Positions 1 through 12,441 of a stretch of 64,000 bases of DNA are shown piece by piece (position 1 is the first letter of the stretch; each line of letters begins with the position of its first letter). The position numbers and the translations under genes are program-made. The notes beneath the pieces were generated by a model. That model did not search any database. It was not told where the DNA came from and was given only the letters and a program-made list of their open reading frames with translations. Origin of the DNA: Lindgomyces ingoldianus (Eukaryota > Ascomycota > Dothideomycetes > Pleosporales > Lindgomycetaceae); assembly GCF_010093535.1 (NCBI RefSeq), contig NW_022985162.1, positions 2,010,931 through 2,074,930 on the forward strand, given 5' to 3'.

Positions 1-2
1 GA

Positions 3-1418
3 GTCCTCGAGTCTGAATCACCCTTATGTCTTGCAAATCGCACCGTAGTTGGCAAGGTTTCCGAGACACTCGGCCGCGTGCAGGAACCAAGATATTCACT
101 GGGTTTCAGCGATACCTCAGAAATTGAGACACTTGGGATCAACAAAGATACGCTAATCTACTACATCGATGAGCATTCGAAATTTGTGTACACAGAACCA
201 CTGAAGGCACAAAAACACACGGACGCTTCGAACTTGCATGATGAGCCGGCTGGCGAGGTCGACTTCTCCGACGACGAGAAGGAAGCAGAATACAAGCGGG
301 CACAGAAGAAGAAGTGGAAATCTAAGACAGAGGAGAACCACAATCCCAAGGAAAAAGGCCTCAATATTCCTAGAGACAAGCCTCCCCCAGCAACTTCTGG
401 GCAGTATCAGGGTGGTGGGCTTAAATATGGCGACGACGACGACGACGACTTAGAGTTAGGCATGTACAGACCGCTCGCTAGACCAGAACATTTCGAGGAT
501 ATTGTCGGAAGGGGAGCTCCTTTAGAGGATCGAAGCCATGTTCGTAGAGGAATGAGAGGTCCCCGAGGGGGCAGGCCCGACCGAGGCCGTGGTGGATTCC
601 GAGGAAGAGGTGGTGGCAATGGCGGTGACCGCGGACGAGGTAACCCAGGCAGTCGATTTTCTAGGGGAGCCGACAGACCTGGAAGGCGACAAGAGCAGAA
701 CCACTCCAGGAATGGCCCGCAGCAGGAAAACAGGCCAGCTGCCTCTTCATCGCCAGGCCAGATGCATGGAAGACCACAACAGCAACGCTCTCCCCCGCGT
801 GGGAACTCATCTAGGAGACAACCACAATACAACCCCTCTCCAGCACCTGGTTCTGTCCCAACGACATCCGCCAATGCTTCCACATATACACAATACAACC
901 CTTCTCCAGCACTAGCTTCTGTCCCAGCGGGTTCCACCAATGCTTCTGCATATGCACAGAATCCTGCTGTCAACGGCCCTAGCTGGCCCATGCCTGCGCC
1001 ATCAAATGCCCCTCAAGCTACGCTTCAATACCAAGCAAACCCAACTATTCCTGCTGGTTCTCACTACAACCCCGCCTTCTTTGCGCAGCCACCACAAACG
1101 CAAGCTCAGCAGCAATTTACACCAGCGCAGTATGCACAGTATGCGCACTATGCGCAATTAATGCAATACCACCAATACTACGCCGCCATGAATCAGGGTC
1201 AAAGTCAACCTAATGCTGCTGCCACCGCCAACAGCCAACAGCACAACCAGCAGAACGGCCAACAGAATAGCCAGCAGAACAGCCAGCAGAACAACCAGCA
1301 GAACAACCAGCAGAACAACCAGCAGAACAACCAGCAGAACAACCAGCAAGGGGCATTTCCAGCAGATATCCAACACATATTGAGGACGCTTCGTCAAGGT
1401 CAAGGACCAGCATCATAG
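3..1418 (+). CDS. naf1: NAF1, H/ACA snoRNP assembly factor (5' partial)
   Basis: This is the C-terminal part of Naf1, the nuclear chaperone that holds the Cbf5-Nop10-Nhp2 core during H/ACA RNP assembly before Gar1 replaces it. The frame is open to the window edge. Codons before position 78 read VLESESPLCLANRTVVGKV, the end of the Gar1-like beta-barrel, so the real start lies outside; the codon at 78 is GTG inside the domain. Then come the family motifs DASNLHDEP and FSDDEKEAEYKR, an acidic run of six Asp (about 430-450), an RGG-rich segment (about 545-660), and a Pro/Ala/Gln/Asn-rich tail. The tail ends in a near-perfect 12-nt repeat giving QQNN units (about 1250-1350). Recognition rests on these motifs and their order. 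The long disordered tail is lineage-specific. Confidence 0.88.
   Translation, partial: VLESESPLCLANRTVVGKVSETLGRVQEPRYSLGFSDTSEIETLGINKDTLIYYIDEHSKFVYTEPLKAQKHTDASNLHDEPAGEVDFSDDEKEAEYKRAQKKKWKSKTEENHNPKEKGLNIPRDKPPPATSGQYQGGGLKYGDDDDDDLELGMYRPLARPEHFEDIVGRGAPLEDRSHVRRGMRGPRGGRPDRGRGGFRGRGGGNGGDRGRGNPGSRFSRGADRPGRRQEQNHSRNGPQQENRPAASSSPGQMHGRPQQQRSPPRGNSSRRQPQYNPSPAPGSVPTTSANASTYTQYNPSPALASVPAGSTNASAYAQNPAVNGPSWPMPAPSNAPQATLQYQANPTIPAGSHYNPAFFAQPPQTQAQQQFTPAQYAQYAHYAQLMQYHQYYAAMNQGQSQPNAAATANSQQHNQQNGQQNSQQNSQQNNQQNNQQNNQQNNQQNNQQGAFPADIQHILRTLRQGQGPAS
1250..1350 (+). repeat. 12-nt tandem repeat encoding QQNN/QQNS
   Basis: The unit is CAGCAGAACAAC with a few AGC variants, in frame at the 3' end of naf1, about eight copies. 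Such Gln/Asn runs are typical length-variable, aggregation-prone tracts. The number of units is likely to vary between strains. Confidence 0.85.
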
Positions 1419-2722
1419 GGGACCAGCATCAGAAGGGAGCGCTATCACAAGGAACGAGAGAGTGAATTGTATGACTATCAGATGTATGACCACGACTTCA
1501 TGGGGAGGGTCCGAAGAAGTGTATGAGCCAGCGCGATGCTTTTTGCCAACGCAAGCCTAATTACGCGTATTGACAGAAGGTACGTGAATTGTTTGCTTGC
1601 TTGCTTGCTTGCCTCCTCGCCTACCTGCCCAATGAATCACCAACTTGCTGGGTCATCCAAGGATGATGCCAAGTCGGCTCAGAACCGAGTGTTCGGCGTT
1701 GCAACATGTAGACAATACACGATGGATACCTCCACCCTCGATTCTGCGTGATACTCTAGTTTTGATCCACGACCCACCAAAGCCTGCAGACACTCGATTG
1801 CTCTTGCATTGTGCGAGTGGCTCAAAGGTGGACGGCGACCGAGGACGGAGAAACACTCCAGCATACACCCTAGACGTCCAGTGTGGGAGAATATGCAGTC
1901 CAGTGACACATTTAACCTTGGAGAGCGGGGAGAGCTCGAGCGTCACCCCAAGGGTTGCATTTACGATACAAATATGGAGACGGGAAGACAGTAAGAATTG
2001 CACGGCTACGATTTCTTACGCTATAGTTCATCTTCATGTGTTAGTGGAGGACCGGCGGTCGGCGACAGGCATGGATGATGGTGGGTGTGCCCGGCGCCAC
2101 TGTTGTGTGGCTTGGATGAAGCGGGGCGGTGAGTTCGGGAGCAGTGCAGCGGAGAGGAGAGAAGGCCCCCAAGCGCAGCAGACTGGACACGATGACCACA
2201 GCGGGGGGTTTTTCGCCGCGCACCGAGACTTCAGCGACCAGAGCGCATATTGCAAAGCTCCATCTGGCGGCCTGTGAGGGAAGCAGAAGCAGAAACATGG
2301 GAGCGGCGGGGCGGGACGGGACTGGCTGCTAGCCACTGGCTGCTGGTGTCTTTTGTTGTCTGCCCCAGTGGTCTTGTTCTAGGCTTAGGCGGTGCATGTG
2401 TCGGCAGCTGGCCCGTGACAGAAAGGCGGGAGTGCCATCTTGGGGTCGGCATCATCTTCAACTCTCCATCAAATGAACACCGCCTGCCGTGTGCCTTCTC
2501 GCCGTTGTGAATCGCCCTCCCACTGTGCTGTGCATCTGCGCCTGCGACTGCCGACCCCCCGCCCCGCCCATGTGCGTCCCCGCGTCCCATCCCAAGCCTC
2601 GATGAAGCCATCCTAGGACTCCTGGCACTCGTCGGTGCTCGTCGCGGCAGCACAAATCGAACGAAACCCACCCGCCCATCGCGTCCGCGCCCGCGCTCGC
2701 CAGCGCAAGCCCCGGAGCGACA
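1419..2722. other. Intergenic: naf1 3' flank and adenylate cyclase leader
   Basis: No gene is supported here. The interval holds a (TTGC)5 microsatellite at 1593-1612. The GC-rich stretch from about 2040 to 2720 has overlapping ORFs on both strands without recognisable protein character. It most likely includes the promoter and long 5' leader of the adenylate cyclase gene. Confidence 0.6.
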
Positions 2723-5700
2723 ATGACGAGGAAGGAGAATGCGGGTAGGCATGGATCCACCGAGAGCTCGGGGGCGGAGAGCTGGCGCTCGAGCGACACG
2801 GTGAGGGCCAGCTTCAGCGGCCGTTCTCGAGGAACGCCCGTCACCGTGAAGACGTCTAAAGACCACAACCATCATCAGTACGTACCCTCTCGGCGCATTT
2901 GGTTGTTGTTCTGTTCGAGAGCATTGGGTGTTTGGTTGCGCATTTGGGCGTTGCGCGAGTCGTGCGCATTGTGTGTTCCACTGGAGTGCGCCCCGAGGTT
3001 CTGCAGCGTGTTGTCGCAGAGCTCTGACAGTCTCGCCCAACATCTTGTCTCTCATGATCTTGATTTCTTGTTTCCGATCTTCTGTTCTCGTCTCTCATCT
3101 GCTCGCCAACTAGCCGTGTTAGGCCAAGACACCTCACCCGCGAGATCTGTGCAACAGCCTTGTCCCCCCCACCCCCCCTCCGCTCGTCTCAAGCCCAGAC
3201 ATACGAGCTTCTGTTGAACGAGGGCCAGCTAACGCCTCGAGCCAGGATCGAAAAGGAGTCGGAAATCTCGCCCGGCACCATCCCCCCAATTCCTCCTCCC
3301 AAAGACCCCTCCCATAAACCCCGGAAAAACTCCAATTGGAACAGCCCGCGAACTGCCGACTGGGGCAACCACCGGAAAGAGCTGGCTGTACTAGAGACAT
3401 CCGGAAGCAGGATACCGTCCATCTCCCACAATCCACCGACCGCCACTTCGCCCATCCCGCCGTGGATTTCTGCCACCGCAAATGGTTCCGTGATGCCCTC
3501 AAGCGTCTTCTCCAGTTTCTTCAACGACTCGAATGAGGACATAGCACAGCTCTCACCAGGCTTCCGTCCTAGTAGCGGAAAGGAGGATAATATGGGGTTT
3601 CCCAGTGATGATCGACGGCCCTCCGTTGCGAGTGCCACCACGGTCAGCAGCTCGGGGTCGAAATCGAGCATCAGCAGAGGATTCCATAAGAAACTGCAGG
3701 GATTCTTCGGGGAGGAGTTTCCTGGCGATTCCCGCCAGAATTCAGATACGAGCCTGACGACCCCGTATGGAGCTGAACCACAGCCAACACGCGTTTCCCG
3801 GAACCGCACAAACTCCGTGAATAATACCCTCGGGAGCAGCATGAACAGCAGGCCTGGCTCGCCGGCAAGCTCCCGTCCACGAACGCCGCTCCCTTCGTCG
3901 GAAGTGACGCCCTGGGAGTTCCAAGACTACAAGGTAAGTTTAGTCGAATGTTACACAATCGCTGGCGGAGTAGACCTGAGGATAGTGAGTGGCCTCACAA
4001 AGAATCTGACCGTGACACGAGTTGAGGCTCATCTCCTAACCCAACGCTCCTTCCCTATTGACACATCTCGCTGCCTCCCATTCGTCGCGCTTGCTTGCAA
4101 TCCACTATCAATATTTGCCCTTGTTATGCGGGACGTCACTGACTTTACCTCTAGGAAATGCCTTCTCAAGGTGAGAATGGCCGCCCCTCCTCCGAGCAGC
4201 ATTCGAACAAGTCTGGCAAGAGTTCCCACAAATTGAGGCTCCCGGGACACCGGCACAACCGGAGCAAAGACGACATCAAAGCGTCTGAAGGGCGAGCCGA
4301 GATTAGCCAACCCTATCCATTGCGACCGGTGACTAGTCGAGAGGATTCGTCCTATAGCATCCGCCGAGACCAACAATACCCCTCCGCCCTCAGTTCCGCC
4401 TTCGCTTCCAAAACCAATCTAGTCCCGCGACCATCAAGTCCTACCCCAAGCGCCTTTAGCGAGATGTCTCGGGACCCTTCAGCACAAAGATCGCCCAGTA
4501 CTAGTAAACCACGCTCTATTCTCGACCGCTTCAAGAGAAAGGACAAAACAGACCGCTCGGGTCCAGAGTTCCTCAAGGATCTTCCTCCTTCGACGGTTTC
4601 CCTGCAACCTTCCATCAAGTCTGCAAAATATCCTCGAGCAGAGCCCTCGCCATCTATTATGAGCTCCAAGAAGAAAGGCACGATAGAACCGGGGTATCGA
4701 GAGAAAGGTTTCGGATACGTCAAAGAGGTCAAGAAGGACCATAGTCGTCTGCCCTTCAAGAGCTCGAAGCGGCCAGGCGGAACAAATGAACAGCCACGTG
4801 GGAAAGATCCGAATGAAGCAAAGGCCGACGCCGTAATGAACGATGCGCTGTGGAACCTGGACACTGATCTCGATCACATGGAGGGCATTGTCAACCCGCA
4901 GCAGCCGCCAATGACTCCACCCATGGGTGATGTTCCCCCAGTTTGGCCTGGAGAAGATCCCACACCAGAGGTAAAGGACCAGGACGGGTTTATCGCTGCA
5001 TGGGATGCTCCTGATTCGTGGGCCGTCAAGCGAATGGGTGACGAGAGCCTTCGACATGGCGAATTCGACGAAACTAGCGCCATCCCGAAGGATGAAGATA
5101 ACTCAAAGACATATTGCGTTCGTATATTCAGGGTAGATTCGACATTTGCGACCCTATCTGCGACGCTTAGTACCTCGGTCTCTGAGATTATCCAGATTCT
5201 TGGGAAGAAAACACTGCTTCAGGATGAACTAGACAACTATCACATTGTCATGCGCAAACATGATACCTCGCGCCAACTAGACTCCCTGGAACGGCCCCTA
5301 CTGATCCAAAAGCGATTGCTAGAGCAAGCGGGTTATACGGAGGCCGACCGTCTTGAAGAAGTTGGAAGAGAAGACAACAGTTACCTATGTCGATTCACTT
5401 TCATCCCAGCAAAGATGAGCGGCTACTCGAGCTTAGAAAAAGACCCCGGCTTTAGCAAGATGCAAAAGTTCAGCCATATTGATCTTCAAGGCCGCAACCT
5501 AATCACCATTCCCATCACGCTCTACCAGAAAGCGACAGAAATCATATCCCTCAACCTCTCTCGAAATCTGTCACTGGACGTTCCAAAGGATTTCATACAA
5601 GCTTGTACCAATCTCCGCGAGATCAAATACACGAGTAATGACGCTCGCCGGTTACCGCCTAGTTTAAGTCTAGCAAGTCGTTTGACAATGCTAGACATCT

Positions 5701-8700
5701 CAAATAATCGTCTCCAACAATTAGAACATGCGGAGCTGCACAAATTGCAGAGCCTGCAAGGCCTTCGACTCTCCAACAACAGGTTAACTCAGCTTCCAGT
5801 ATACTTTGGTCAGTATCGGGCACTCAGGAGTCTGAATTTGAGCTCAAACTCCCTCAGCGAGTTTCCGGACTTTCTATGCGAAGTACGGACCCTTGTTGAC
5901 CTTGATATAAGCTTCAACTCGATCTCGAGCCTACCAAAGATTGGGCAGCTGACCTGTTTGGAAAGGCTGTGGGCGACAAACAATAAGCTATCCGGAAGCT
6001 TCCCTCCTTCCCTCAGCAATTTGGTCAATTTGCGGGAGATCGATGTTCGCTTCAATGCTCTTGATAGCATGGATGTCATGTCTCAGCTGCCAAGGTTGGA
6101 GTATTTGATGATTGGACACAACTCGATATCGGCATTTGAGGGTTCATTTCCAAAGATTCGGGTGTTACACATGAACCACAACCCGGTTACGCGCTTTGGA
6201 ATGAGTGCTCCTGTACCATCGTTGTCGATGCTGAATCTTGCATCTGCGAAACTTGCGCAGCTTCCCGAAGATTTGTTCCAAAAGATCACCGGGTTAACGA
6301 AACTCATCCTAGACAAGAACCATTTCACTTCCATCTCGACTCATATCGGGAGACTTTATCGGCTCGAGCACTTAAGCGTAGCAAGGAATTCCCTCGATGA
6401 GCTCCCAGCCGAGATTGGACGGCTTGCTGAGCTCCGATATCTCGACGTCCGTGAGAACAATTTAGGACGACTTCCCCCAGAGATATGGTATGCGCGACGG
6501 TTAGAAACCCTCAACGTATCCTCTAACGTCCTAGACGCATTCCCTAAGCCGAGTGCGCCTCCTCCCTCCCTGAATGGCGATGTGTCTAACATGGATGGTG
6601 CAACTCCTCTATCCACTCCCAGTCTTGGGACCAGTCCAAGTTACGAAGAGCTTGGGAAGCTGGAAGACTTTGCCAACCGACGTCCTAGCCAAGCGTCTGC
6701 TGGATACCTTAGTTCAGGTCCCTCACCAGCTGCATCACAACGCAAAGGTTCCATGGCTTCATACGGTACAGGGTCAACGACCACGGCAAGGAAACAATCT
6801 CTCACCTCGCGTACACCAACGGAAGGAACTCTAACTCCCATCTCACGCAAAGACTCAAGTCTCTCAAACCGAATGGTGGCAACCTTCGCAGGATCATTAC
6901 GACACCTATTCCTCGCTGATAACAGGCTTTCAGATGATGTCTTCGACGAGCTTGCCTTGCTTCCAGAGCTGAGGATAGTCAACTTAGCATACAATCTTAT
7001 CTACGATATTCCACTTCGAACAATACGTAGATGGCAGCATCTCGCTGAGCTATATCTTTCTGGAAACGACCTGACATCCTTACCGGCCGAGGACCTGGAA
7101 GAAGTAGGCTCTCTAAAGATTCTTCACATCAATAGCAACAAATTCCAGGTTCTCCCTGCGGAATTAGGGAAAGTTGCGAAGCTTGCTATTCTCGATGTCG
7201 GTAGTAACTCCCTGAAGTACAATGTGTCCAATTGGCCATATGACTGGAATTGGAACTGGAACCATAACTTGAAATATCTTAATCTTTCCGGTAACAAGCG
7301 ACTTGAGATTAAGCCCAGCGGACCTTTCAGTGGTGGAGGAGCTGCAATGCGTGAAGGCAGAGATCTAACTGACTTTACATCCCTCATCAACTTGAGAGTC
7401 CTAGGGTTGATGGATGTAACCATGATGGTACCATCGGTGCCGGAGCAGACTGAGGACAGGAGAGTCCGAACTTCAGGCTCAGCGGTGGGGACAATGGCTT
7501 ATGGGATGGCTGATAGCCTCGGTCGCAATGAACATGTGTCGACTATGGACATGGTCATCCCCCGATTCCGAAGCCACGACGAAGAGCAGGTCCTCGGCAT
7601 TTTTGATGGTCAGCCCCTTGCTGGTGGAGGATCCAAGATTGCCAAATACCTTTACGATAACTTCAAACACCGATTTGCGGACGAACTCGACCGTTTGCGA
7701 CCTCAAGAGACTCCAGTCGATGCCCTACGGCGCACCTATCTGGGTCTCAACAAAGAGCTGGCAACTGCGGCCACACAATCATTAGACAAGAATGCTTCGA
7801 TAGGCGCCTCGATGCAGCCTCGTGGATCTGTCCCAGAGCTTGGCGATGATGACTTGCATTCTGGAAGCGTTGCTACTGTCTTATACTTAAAGGAAATGGA
7901 GCTATACATCTCCAACGTTGGCGATGCTCAAGCCCTGCTCATCCGCTCAGAGGGTGGTCACAAGCTTCTTACACGAAAACACGACCCAGCGGAACCCGGT
8001 GAGCGTTCAAGGATCCGAGAAGCTGGAGGATTTGTCTCCCGACAAGGCAAACTGAACGACGTCCTCGAAGTATCACGCGCCTTTGGCTACGTGCAGATGT
8101 CCCCATCTGTAATTGCCTCTCCACACATACTCAATCTCACGCTTGGCGACACTGATGAAATGATCTTGATGGCCTCTCGAGAGCTATGGGAATATCTCAC
8201 CCCGGATTTTGCTGTTGATGTTGCACGGTCAGAACGGAACGACTTGATGCGGGCTGCTCAAAAGCTTCGAGATCTTGCGATAGCATTTGGTGCGACCAAC
8301 AAAATCATGGTTATGTTAATTGGTGTTAGCGATCTCAAGAGCAAGCAACGAGCGCGATTCCGGACACATAGCATGTCGATGGGGCCCTCCGGATCCCCAG
8401 ATGACTTTTTCTCGAGTCGCAGAGTCGGTAAACGTGCCCGCAACCAAGTCGGTGACTCTAAACTTGCTCGACTTGACAATGAGGTCGATGCCCCAACCGG
8501 AGAAGTTAGTTTGGTGTTTACTGACATCAAGAATTCAACCCTCCTATGGGAGACGTATCCGATTGCTATGAGATCGGCCATCAGAATGCACAACGAGCTA
8601 ATGCGTCGGCAACTGCGCATCATTGGTGGTTATGAGGTCAAGACCGAAGGTGATGCCTTTATGGTGGCTTTCCCAACCGTCACATCCGCTCTACTTTGGT

Positions 8701-9701
8701 GTTTCACCATCCAAAGCCAGTTGCTCGAGGTTCAGTGGCCGCAGGAAATCCTTAGCGGTGTCAATGGACAAGAAGTAGTAGATCCTGACGGTAACGTCAT
8801 ATTCCGAGGCCTCTCAGTACGGATGGGCGTCCACTGGGGTTCGCCTGTGTGTGAGGTCGATCCTGTCACCAAACGCATGGACTATTTTGGGCCAATGGTT
8901 AATCGAGCCTCGCGCATCTCGTCCGTCGCTGACGGAGGACAAATTACAGTCTCTTCCGATTTCATTGCCGAGATTCAGAGACTTCTAGAGACCCATATCG
9001 AGGGTGACCGAAGCAACTCCACCGGATCTGAGGAAGCGCTCGGAGATGACTTGATGACCCAAGCTATCCGGCAAGAGCTTCGATCGTTAAGCAGTCAGGG
9101 TTTTGAGGTCAAAGATCTAGGTGAACGCCGCCTGAAGGGTCTCGAGAATCCGGAGTATATTTATCTGATGTATCCTCATTCCTTAGCTAGTCGTCTTGCT
9201 GTGCAGCGGCAATTGGAGGCCAAACAACCACTACCAGCGCAGGCTGGCCAAGTTGGGCAGAAGATGCCGGGTAGCCAGCTTACGATTGACACTGAAAATG
9301 TTTGGGATCTTTGGAACGTCAGTCTACGTCTGGAGATGCTTTGCAGCACTCTGGAAAGCCCTGGAACCATGGAGTTGAAGCCTCCGGAGACGGCGTTGTT
9401 GGAGCGAATGAAGAATCGAGGTGGTGAGATAACAGATCGATTTTTGATCAACTTCGTCGAACACCAGATCTCAAGAATCGAGGTAAGATACTTCACACTT
9501 ACTTCCACGATAGCTAGCTAATCACTTTCACAGACATGTACCACCACTCTCGCCATCCGTCACATGGTCAGACCTTTCGGCTCGACTTCGCTGCTCCGGC
9601 AAGCTTGCCCCATGGCTGATATATTAACCGAACTTCAGTCTCAGCTGAAGGAACTTCAACAATACAAAGATGATGCAGCCTCTCAGATCGTATCAGCATG
9701 A
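2723..9701 (+). CDS. cyr1: Adenylate cyclase (LRR/PP2C/class III cyclase)
   Basis: Makes cAMP from ATP at the membrane downstream of Ras and G-alpha. Proposed exons are 2723-2881, 3199-3933, 4155-9482 and 9534-9701, about 2129 aa, the usual size for filamentous fungi. The last two introns have clear signals (GTAAGT and GTAAGA donors); the first boundary is less certain. Domains in order: Ser-rich N-terminus; G-alpha-binding motif (WNLDTDLDHMEGI, near residue 529); Ras-association domain (about 617-720); some 20 leucine-rich repeats (about 737-1350) with a Ser/Thr-rich insert; PP2C-like domain (about 1414-1690) with FDGQ in place of FDGH; class III cyclase domain (about 1749-1970). In the last, FTDIKNS and EGDAF carry the metal and substrate region, and MDYFGPMVNRASRIS carries the adenine Asp and the transition-state Asn/Arg. 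All cyclase catalytic positions I can place are present. The PP2C metal site looks degenerate. Confidence 0.95.
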
Positions 9702-12441
9702 GAGGAAGTCACAAAATAGTCTCATGAATATCCTACCAACCTAACCTCACAACGACGTCTACGACATCTTACACTTACCATGTCATAATACTACCATTCA
9801 TATCACCAAAATACTCCGAATGTCTCATCCACCCTCACCTATGTCCATACCCGGCGTTCAATAGGACCTGTATCACCACGTGCCCCGGCGGCTTCATTCA
9901 ATCTACCTTCTTCGATATGGTTACGAAATATTAGGCCCGCATGATTTTCATGATGACGCCTTGGGACCCTGGACTTATCTTGCACAAGTTTTTTTAGCCT
10001 TTTTATTATACATGCAGTACAACTTTTTTTTCCCGGAGGAAAGCAAGTGAACACCCTTATTTTTGAAGGGGAAGGAATCGGGTATATGTGTTTACGATAG
10101 GTTTTTGTCGGTCCTGAATGCTGGGGGAGCGGGGTTTTCGTTGTCTCTTGATTGAATGGAAAGGGTGGGTGGACGAGTCGGGCGGATATTTAGCAAGCAT
10201 ATTCTGGAAGACGACTTGATAGGAATTACACTTTTTTCTTGTTTCGATTTGATTTCTTCAAGTTGATTGTGACGGCCGGATTTTGAGGAGCGATATGCCA
10301 CGGTGGTTAAGTTGGTTCATGTGGGTTGCGTGAGGGAATTATATTGCGTTTACTTATGATAATGAGGCTGTGTAGGGTGTAATGCTAGATGGATTATTCT
10401 GAGTAGGTGTTCATTTATTTTCGTGATATCGCAAAGTGTGAGAAAGAGGGATAGTTCTATTGCTCAAGAAGTCTTCTTTGCTGCCCAATCATAACTACTT
10501 AGAATGTATAATGCTAGTATAGCCATTCAAGTCTAGTAGGATCGGCGTGCTATTCATAGATTGTATTGTGGGTCATGCAATCTTGCTCTTTGCCTTGACT
10601 GTTGCCCGCGTTTGTATGATTCAGAAGAACATCTCCGCCATTTTCTATATTCTTTTCACTTTAGCTTCACCCTTCTCCTGTCGAGTTAACCTCAGTCCAC
10701 GAAACGGAAACCCAGCCTAGCGATATAACACTGAAGTAATTCCTATAGATACTAACAGTACTCTCAGTCCACTACTTCGATTTGGATGAGAAGTGCTAAC
10801 GCTTTCCTTTTCCTCTAGTTACTACCTATCTCAAAACAACAACCACCACATATCAATCTTTCCATGAATGTTACCTCACCTTCATTCTATACGCGAACCA
10901 AGAAATGGCATCGTCATACCCTCCAGAATATCCCCTAACTTTTTTAAAAAAAAAATCATTATTATTTCCCATCCGCCGCCGCGATCACAGCAGTTTCAAA
11001 CTCGTCGAACGACACAAAACAGGCTCGGACTTTATGTAGATGCGTTAGGTTGAACGAGTAGAAGAGATTAATCATTTGGCGAAACACTAGAGAGCGATTG
11101 AAAAGATGGAAAGGGTGATTCGAGTCTTTCTTGGAAAAGGTAGAGGATCAATTGCGGTCTTTGCACTTGGCGTAAGCCTGGTAGTGGTGCGGCGGAAGAG
11201 TGTTGTATTAGTGTAGAGCCTCAAGGCAGCCATTATACATAGAGAGGTACAGGCACTAGTAGATAATGGCTTAGCCTAGTTACACTCGGTTAGGGAGGAG
11301 TTTGTGATTATTATTGATCGAATATGGAGCTGTGGTAAAAGAGCAGTGCTGGAGCCTATGCAGATGGGGTGGGGGGTTGGAACTAAGAGGACAGGTTTTA
11401 ATGGGTTGAGGAGAGCTGTTTGAGTAGCGATAAAAGAGCATGTTCAAGTGAACTCTCGGCTTAGGTCCTAGAGTGATCTCAAATTGGAAATGCTGTAAGG
11501 TGTATACTACACAGCCTTTTGTAAAGCGGGATGCTATAAGGATTGTCAATAGATCAGCATAGTGAGCGGCATTCATCATTTCGTGTCGATCTTAAACGAA
11601 TTCTCTGTTAACATCGTAGCAAGGGTTGCGCTACCCATCACAACACCAGCCAGTTATATGTTGGGGACTGAAATCGAGCAATGTCCATAGAGGTGCATGG
11701 GATGCAGGAAGGCAGGAAAATGCTCTCTCTATCATGTCTCTTTTGTTATCGTGTATTTGCACTGAGTTAGTGAAGCTACCATGTAATCTTGCAACCCAAA
11801 CTGCAGATACGCTAGATCTCGTATGAGAAGATATCGTTCAGTGAGGATTGGGGCTAGAACTAAAAATACGATACAGCGTTCATTTACGCGATGCATTCAT
11901 ATTCACTCTACCTTTCGCTTGTTAACACCGTTGCTATTATGTCTTCCTCCATCATGACAGAGCGAAGTTAAACTATGTATGATGCTACACTCTTCAACAA
12001 ACATTGTTTGTGGATTTGTCAAAAATGTCCGCCTTTCGTTCGGAAACATTCTTAGCCGCCGTCGGAAACCCACCGTACCGGGGGCCGGCGCTTGTACTTA
12101 TAATAATCCAGCCACCCCTCTCTCTACAAGTCCAGAAGCTCTTTCTGTCGTTTTCATCCAATCGATCTTCAACTCTTTCCTGGCCATATATAAAACGTAG
12201 TATTATTCGCTCGAGGTAGTGTCAAGGGTGCTCCCCGGAACTCTGAAACCTTTCGTTCCTTCAGCATGACAGACCCCATATTGCGGCACAGCAGCCACTC
12301 CACTCAATAAGAGGATGAGAGGAGTCCTCCAAAATGATCCTCAAACCGCCCGGGAAGGTTCCACGGCGTACATCCTTCTACGCGACTCCACCTGGATTCC
12401 GCAACTGAAACCTCGAAGCAGAATCACGACTCAATCGAAGG
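9702..12441. other. 2.7 kb gene-poor interval
   Basis: Only short unrelated ORFs occur here, with no codon or domain signal on either strand, and no tRNA-like B-box was found by eye. Composition is moderately AT-rich with T and A runs. It should contain the cyr1 3'UTR and the promoter of the DUF3176 gene. Confidence 0.55.
12187..12195 (+). promoter_or_regulatory. TATA-like element upstream of the DUF3176 gene
   Basis: TATATAAAA lies about 250 bp before the chosen start codon of the membrane-protein gene. The spacing implies a leader of roughly 200 nt. This is a match by eye only. Confidence 0.35.

Noticed and set aside
407..991. Minus-strand ORF of 194 codons over naf1
   Set aside because: Antisense shadow of the RGG and Pro/Gln-rich coding sequence; low-complexity product.
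1645..2277. Plus-strand ORF of 210 codons after naf1
   Set aside because: Product has no recognisable pattern and opposite-strand ORFs of equal size overlap it.
2231..3055. Minus-strand ORF of 274 codons upstream of adenylate cyclase
   Set aside because: Arg/Pro/Ala-rich translation of a GC-rich promoter; crosses the cyr1 first exon and intron.
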